A program made the position numbers and the translations under genes. The notes beneath the pieces were generated by a model that was not told the DNA's origin, did no database searches, and saw only the letters and a program-made list of their open reading frames with translations. A stretch of 16,709 nt of DNA from Gemmatimonadota bacterium (GTDB lineage: Bacteria > Gemmatimonadota > Gemmatimonadetes > Gemmatimonadales > Gemmatimonadaceae): positions 1 to 16,709 of the forward strand of contig JARIET010000029.1 in assembly GCA_031127185.1 (NCBI GenBank), given 5' to 3'. Positions 15,850 through 16,709 of this stretch are shown in pieces (position 1 is the first letter of the stretch; every line of letters starts with the position of its first letter).

Positions 15850-16709
15850 ATGCCGCTCCGCCTGGACGATGCGAGGATGATGGCGGCGGCGGTACCCTCT
15901 GGGGTGGCACCGACGGAGTGGAATGATCTGGCCATCCGGTTCGGCGATGTGTACGTGGCCGTGACGGCCGAACGCGCAGCCGGTCGGTATGGATTCCTCG
16001 AACTCGAGGCGCAGGCCGGCGAAATCGCCCGCATCCGTGAATACGTTGCCGGGAGTGCCGGTCGGTTCGACGATGTCGTCGTGCTTGGCATCGGCGGTTC
16101 GGCCCTCGGTGCGCTCGCGTTGCGAACGGCGCTTGGCGGGGCCACGGCGACCCCGCGGCTTCACGTGCTCGACAATGTGGATCCTGCGACCATGCACGCG
16201 TTGCTGGCGGTGCTCGCGCCGGCCCGGACGCTGTGGTGCGTGATATCCAAGTCGGGTGGGACGGTTGAGACGCTCTCCCAGTATGCCATCGCGCGAGCAT
16301 GGGTTGAGCGCGCCGGGCTTCCCACCAAATGGCACTTCGCCGTGGTCACTGACCCTGAGGTGGGCCCGCTTCGCGCACTCGCTCGGCGCGACGGGCTTGC
16401 CGTGTTTGCGGTACCCGCCAACGTCGGAGGGCGGTTCAGCGTGTTCACACCGGTCGGCACGCTGCCCGCCGCACTCGCGGGATACGACCTCGCTGAGTTC
16501 CTCGCCGGTGCGCAGGCAATGCGCGACCGCTGCGACACACCGACGCTGAGCGAGAATCCGGCAGGATTGCTTGCGACGCTGCTGTGGCGCGCACATCAGC
16601 GCGCGGGGCAGGGAACGCACGTAATGATGCCCTACTCGGACGCACTGCAGGCCATTGCGCCGTGGTTCGTGCAACTGTGGGGCGAGAGCCTGGGCAAGCG
16701 CGACGCCGA
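15850..16709 (+). CDS. pgi: Glucose-6-phosphate isomerase, 5' part (3' end outside window)
   Basis: It interconverts glucose 6-phosphate and fructose 6-phosphate. The frame is open from ATG 15850 to the window end, giving 286 residues of a protein usually about 440-450 residues long in this compact bacterial subgroup. The first SIS domain shows VVVLGIGGSALGALAL (76-91) and the phosphate-binding VISKSGGTVETL (131-142). The family signature NVGGRFSVFTPVG covers 191-203, and a conserved PWFVQLWGESLGK (271-283) follows. The start is supported by the 2-bp spacing from the hydrolase stop (TGACGATG). With tal and pyk in the same cluster, it ties glycolysis to the pentose phosphate pathway. Confidence 0.95.
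   Translation, partial: MPLRLDDARMMAAAVPSGVAPTEWNDLAIRFGDVYVAVTAERAAGRYGFLELEAQAGEIARIREYVAGSAGRFDDVVVLGIGGSALGALALRTALGGATATPRLHVLDNVDPATMHALLAVLAPARTLWCVISKSGGTVETLSQYAIARAWVERAGLPTKWHFAVVTDPEVGPLRALARRDGLAVFAVPANVGGRFSVFTPVGTLPAALAGYDLAEFLAGAQAMRDRCDTPTLSENPAGLLATLLWRAHQRAGQGTHVMMPYSDALQAIAPWFVQLWGESLGKRDA

Overview
The window reads as chromosomal DNA of a high-GC, Gram-negative bacterium with a large exported proteome. Gemmatimonadota is my best guess, not a proven assignment. It rests on three things: exported CarboxypepD-regulatory/plug-like proteins whose signal peptides end in A-Q, LVIVD/YVTN propellers, and short heptameric (A/G)C(C/T)GTNN repeats between genes. No rRNA, tRNA, transposase, CRISPR array or phage gene is visible, and coding density is above 95%.

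Layout. (1) 1-2250, plus strand: the 3' part of an ArsR-type SAM-dependent methyltransferase, then ahcY (S-adenosylhomocysteine hydrolase). This pairs SAM use with removal of its by-product. (2) 2257-6442, minus strand: a compact operon of three exported proteins, transcribed in the order Ig-like/LVIVD propeller, YVTN propeller, CarboxypepD-regulatory/plug-like protein. It converges on ahcY with only 6 bp between the stop codons. (3) 6443-6584: a divergent promoter region. (4) 6585-7934, plus: a secreted M19 (renal-type) dipeptidase with all its metal ligands. (5) 8011-12445, plus: a translationally coupled three-gene unit, which is the most interesting part of the window. It encodes a soluble HPt / receiver / degenerate-GGDEF-like / receiver regulator, a membrane-anchored HEAT-repeat protein, and a processive GT2 glycosyltransferase. 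It looks like a phosphorelay-controlled polysaccharide synthase. (6) 12533-16709, plus: a sugar-phosphate cluster of tal, pyk, a PhnP-like metallo-beta-lactamase-fold hydrolase, and pgi (cut by the window end). The gene junctions overlap or nearly overlap, and a 9-codon mini-ORF bridges pyk and the hydrolase gene.

How the genes work together. Region 1 supports methyl metabolism. Region 2 probably makes envelope or periplasmic proteins. Region 4 hydrolyses dipeptides outside the cytoplasm. In region 5 the regulator could receive phosphate from kinases encoded elsewhere and pass a conformational signal to the HEAT protein, whose repeats should face the cytoplasm beside the GT2 catalytic domain. 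Region 6 links glycolysis and the pentose phosphate pathway. Degenerate heptad tracts sit at 665-706 (before ahcY), 7976-8010 (ending exactly at the regulator's start codon) and, unusually, 3939-3966 inside the YVTN propeller gene.
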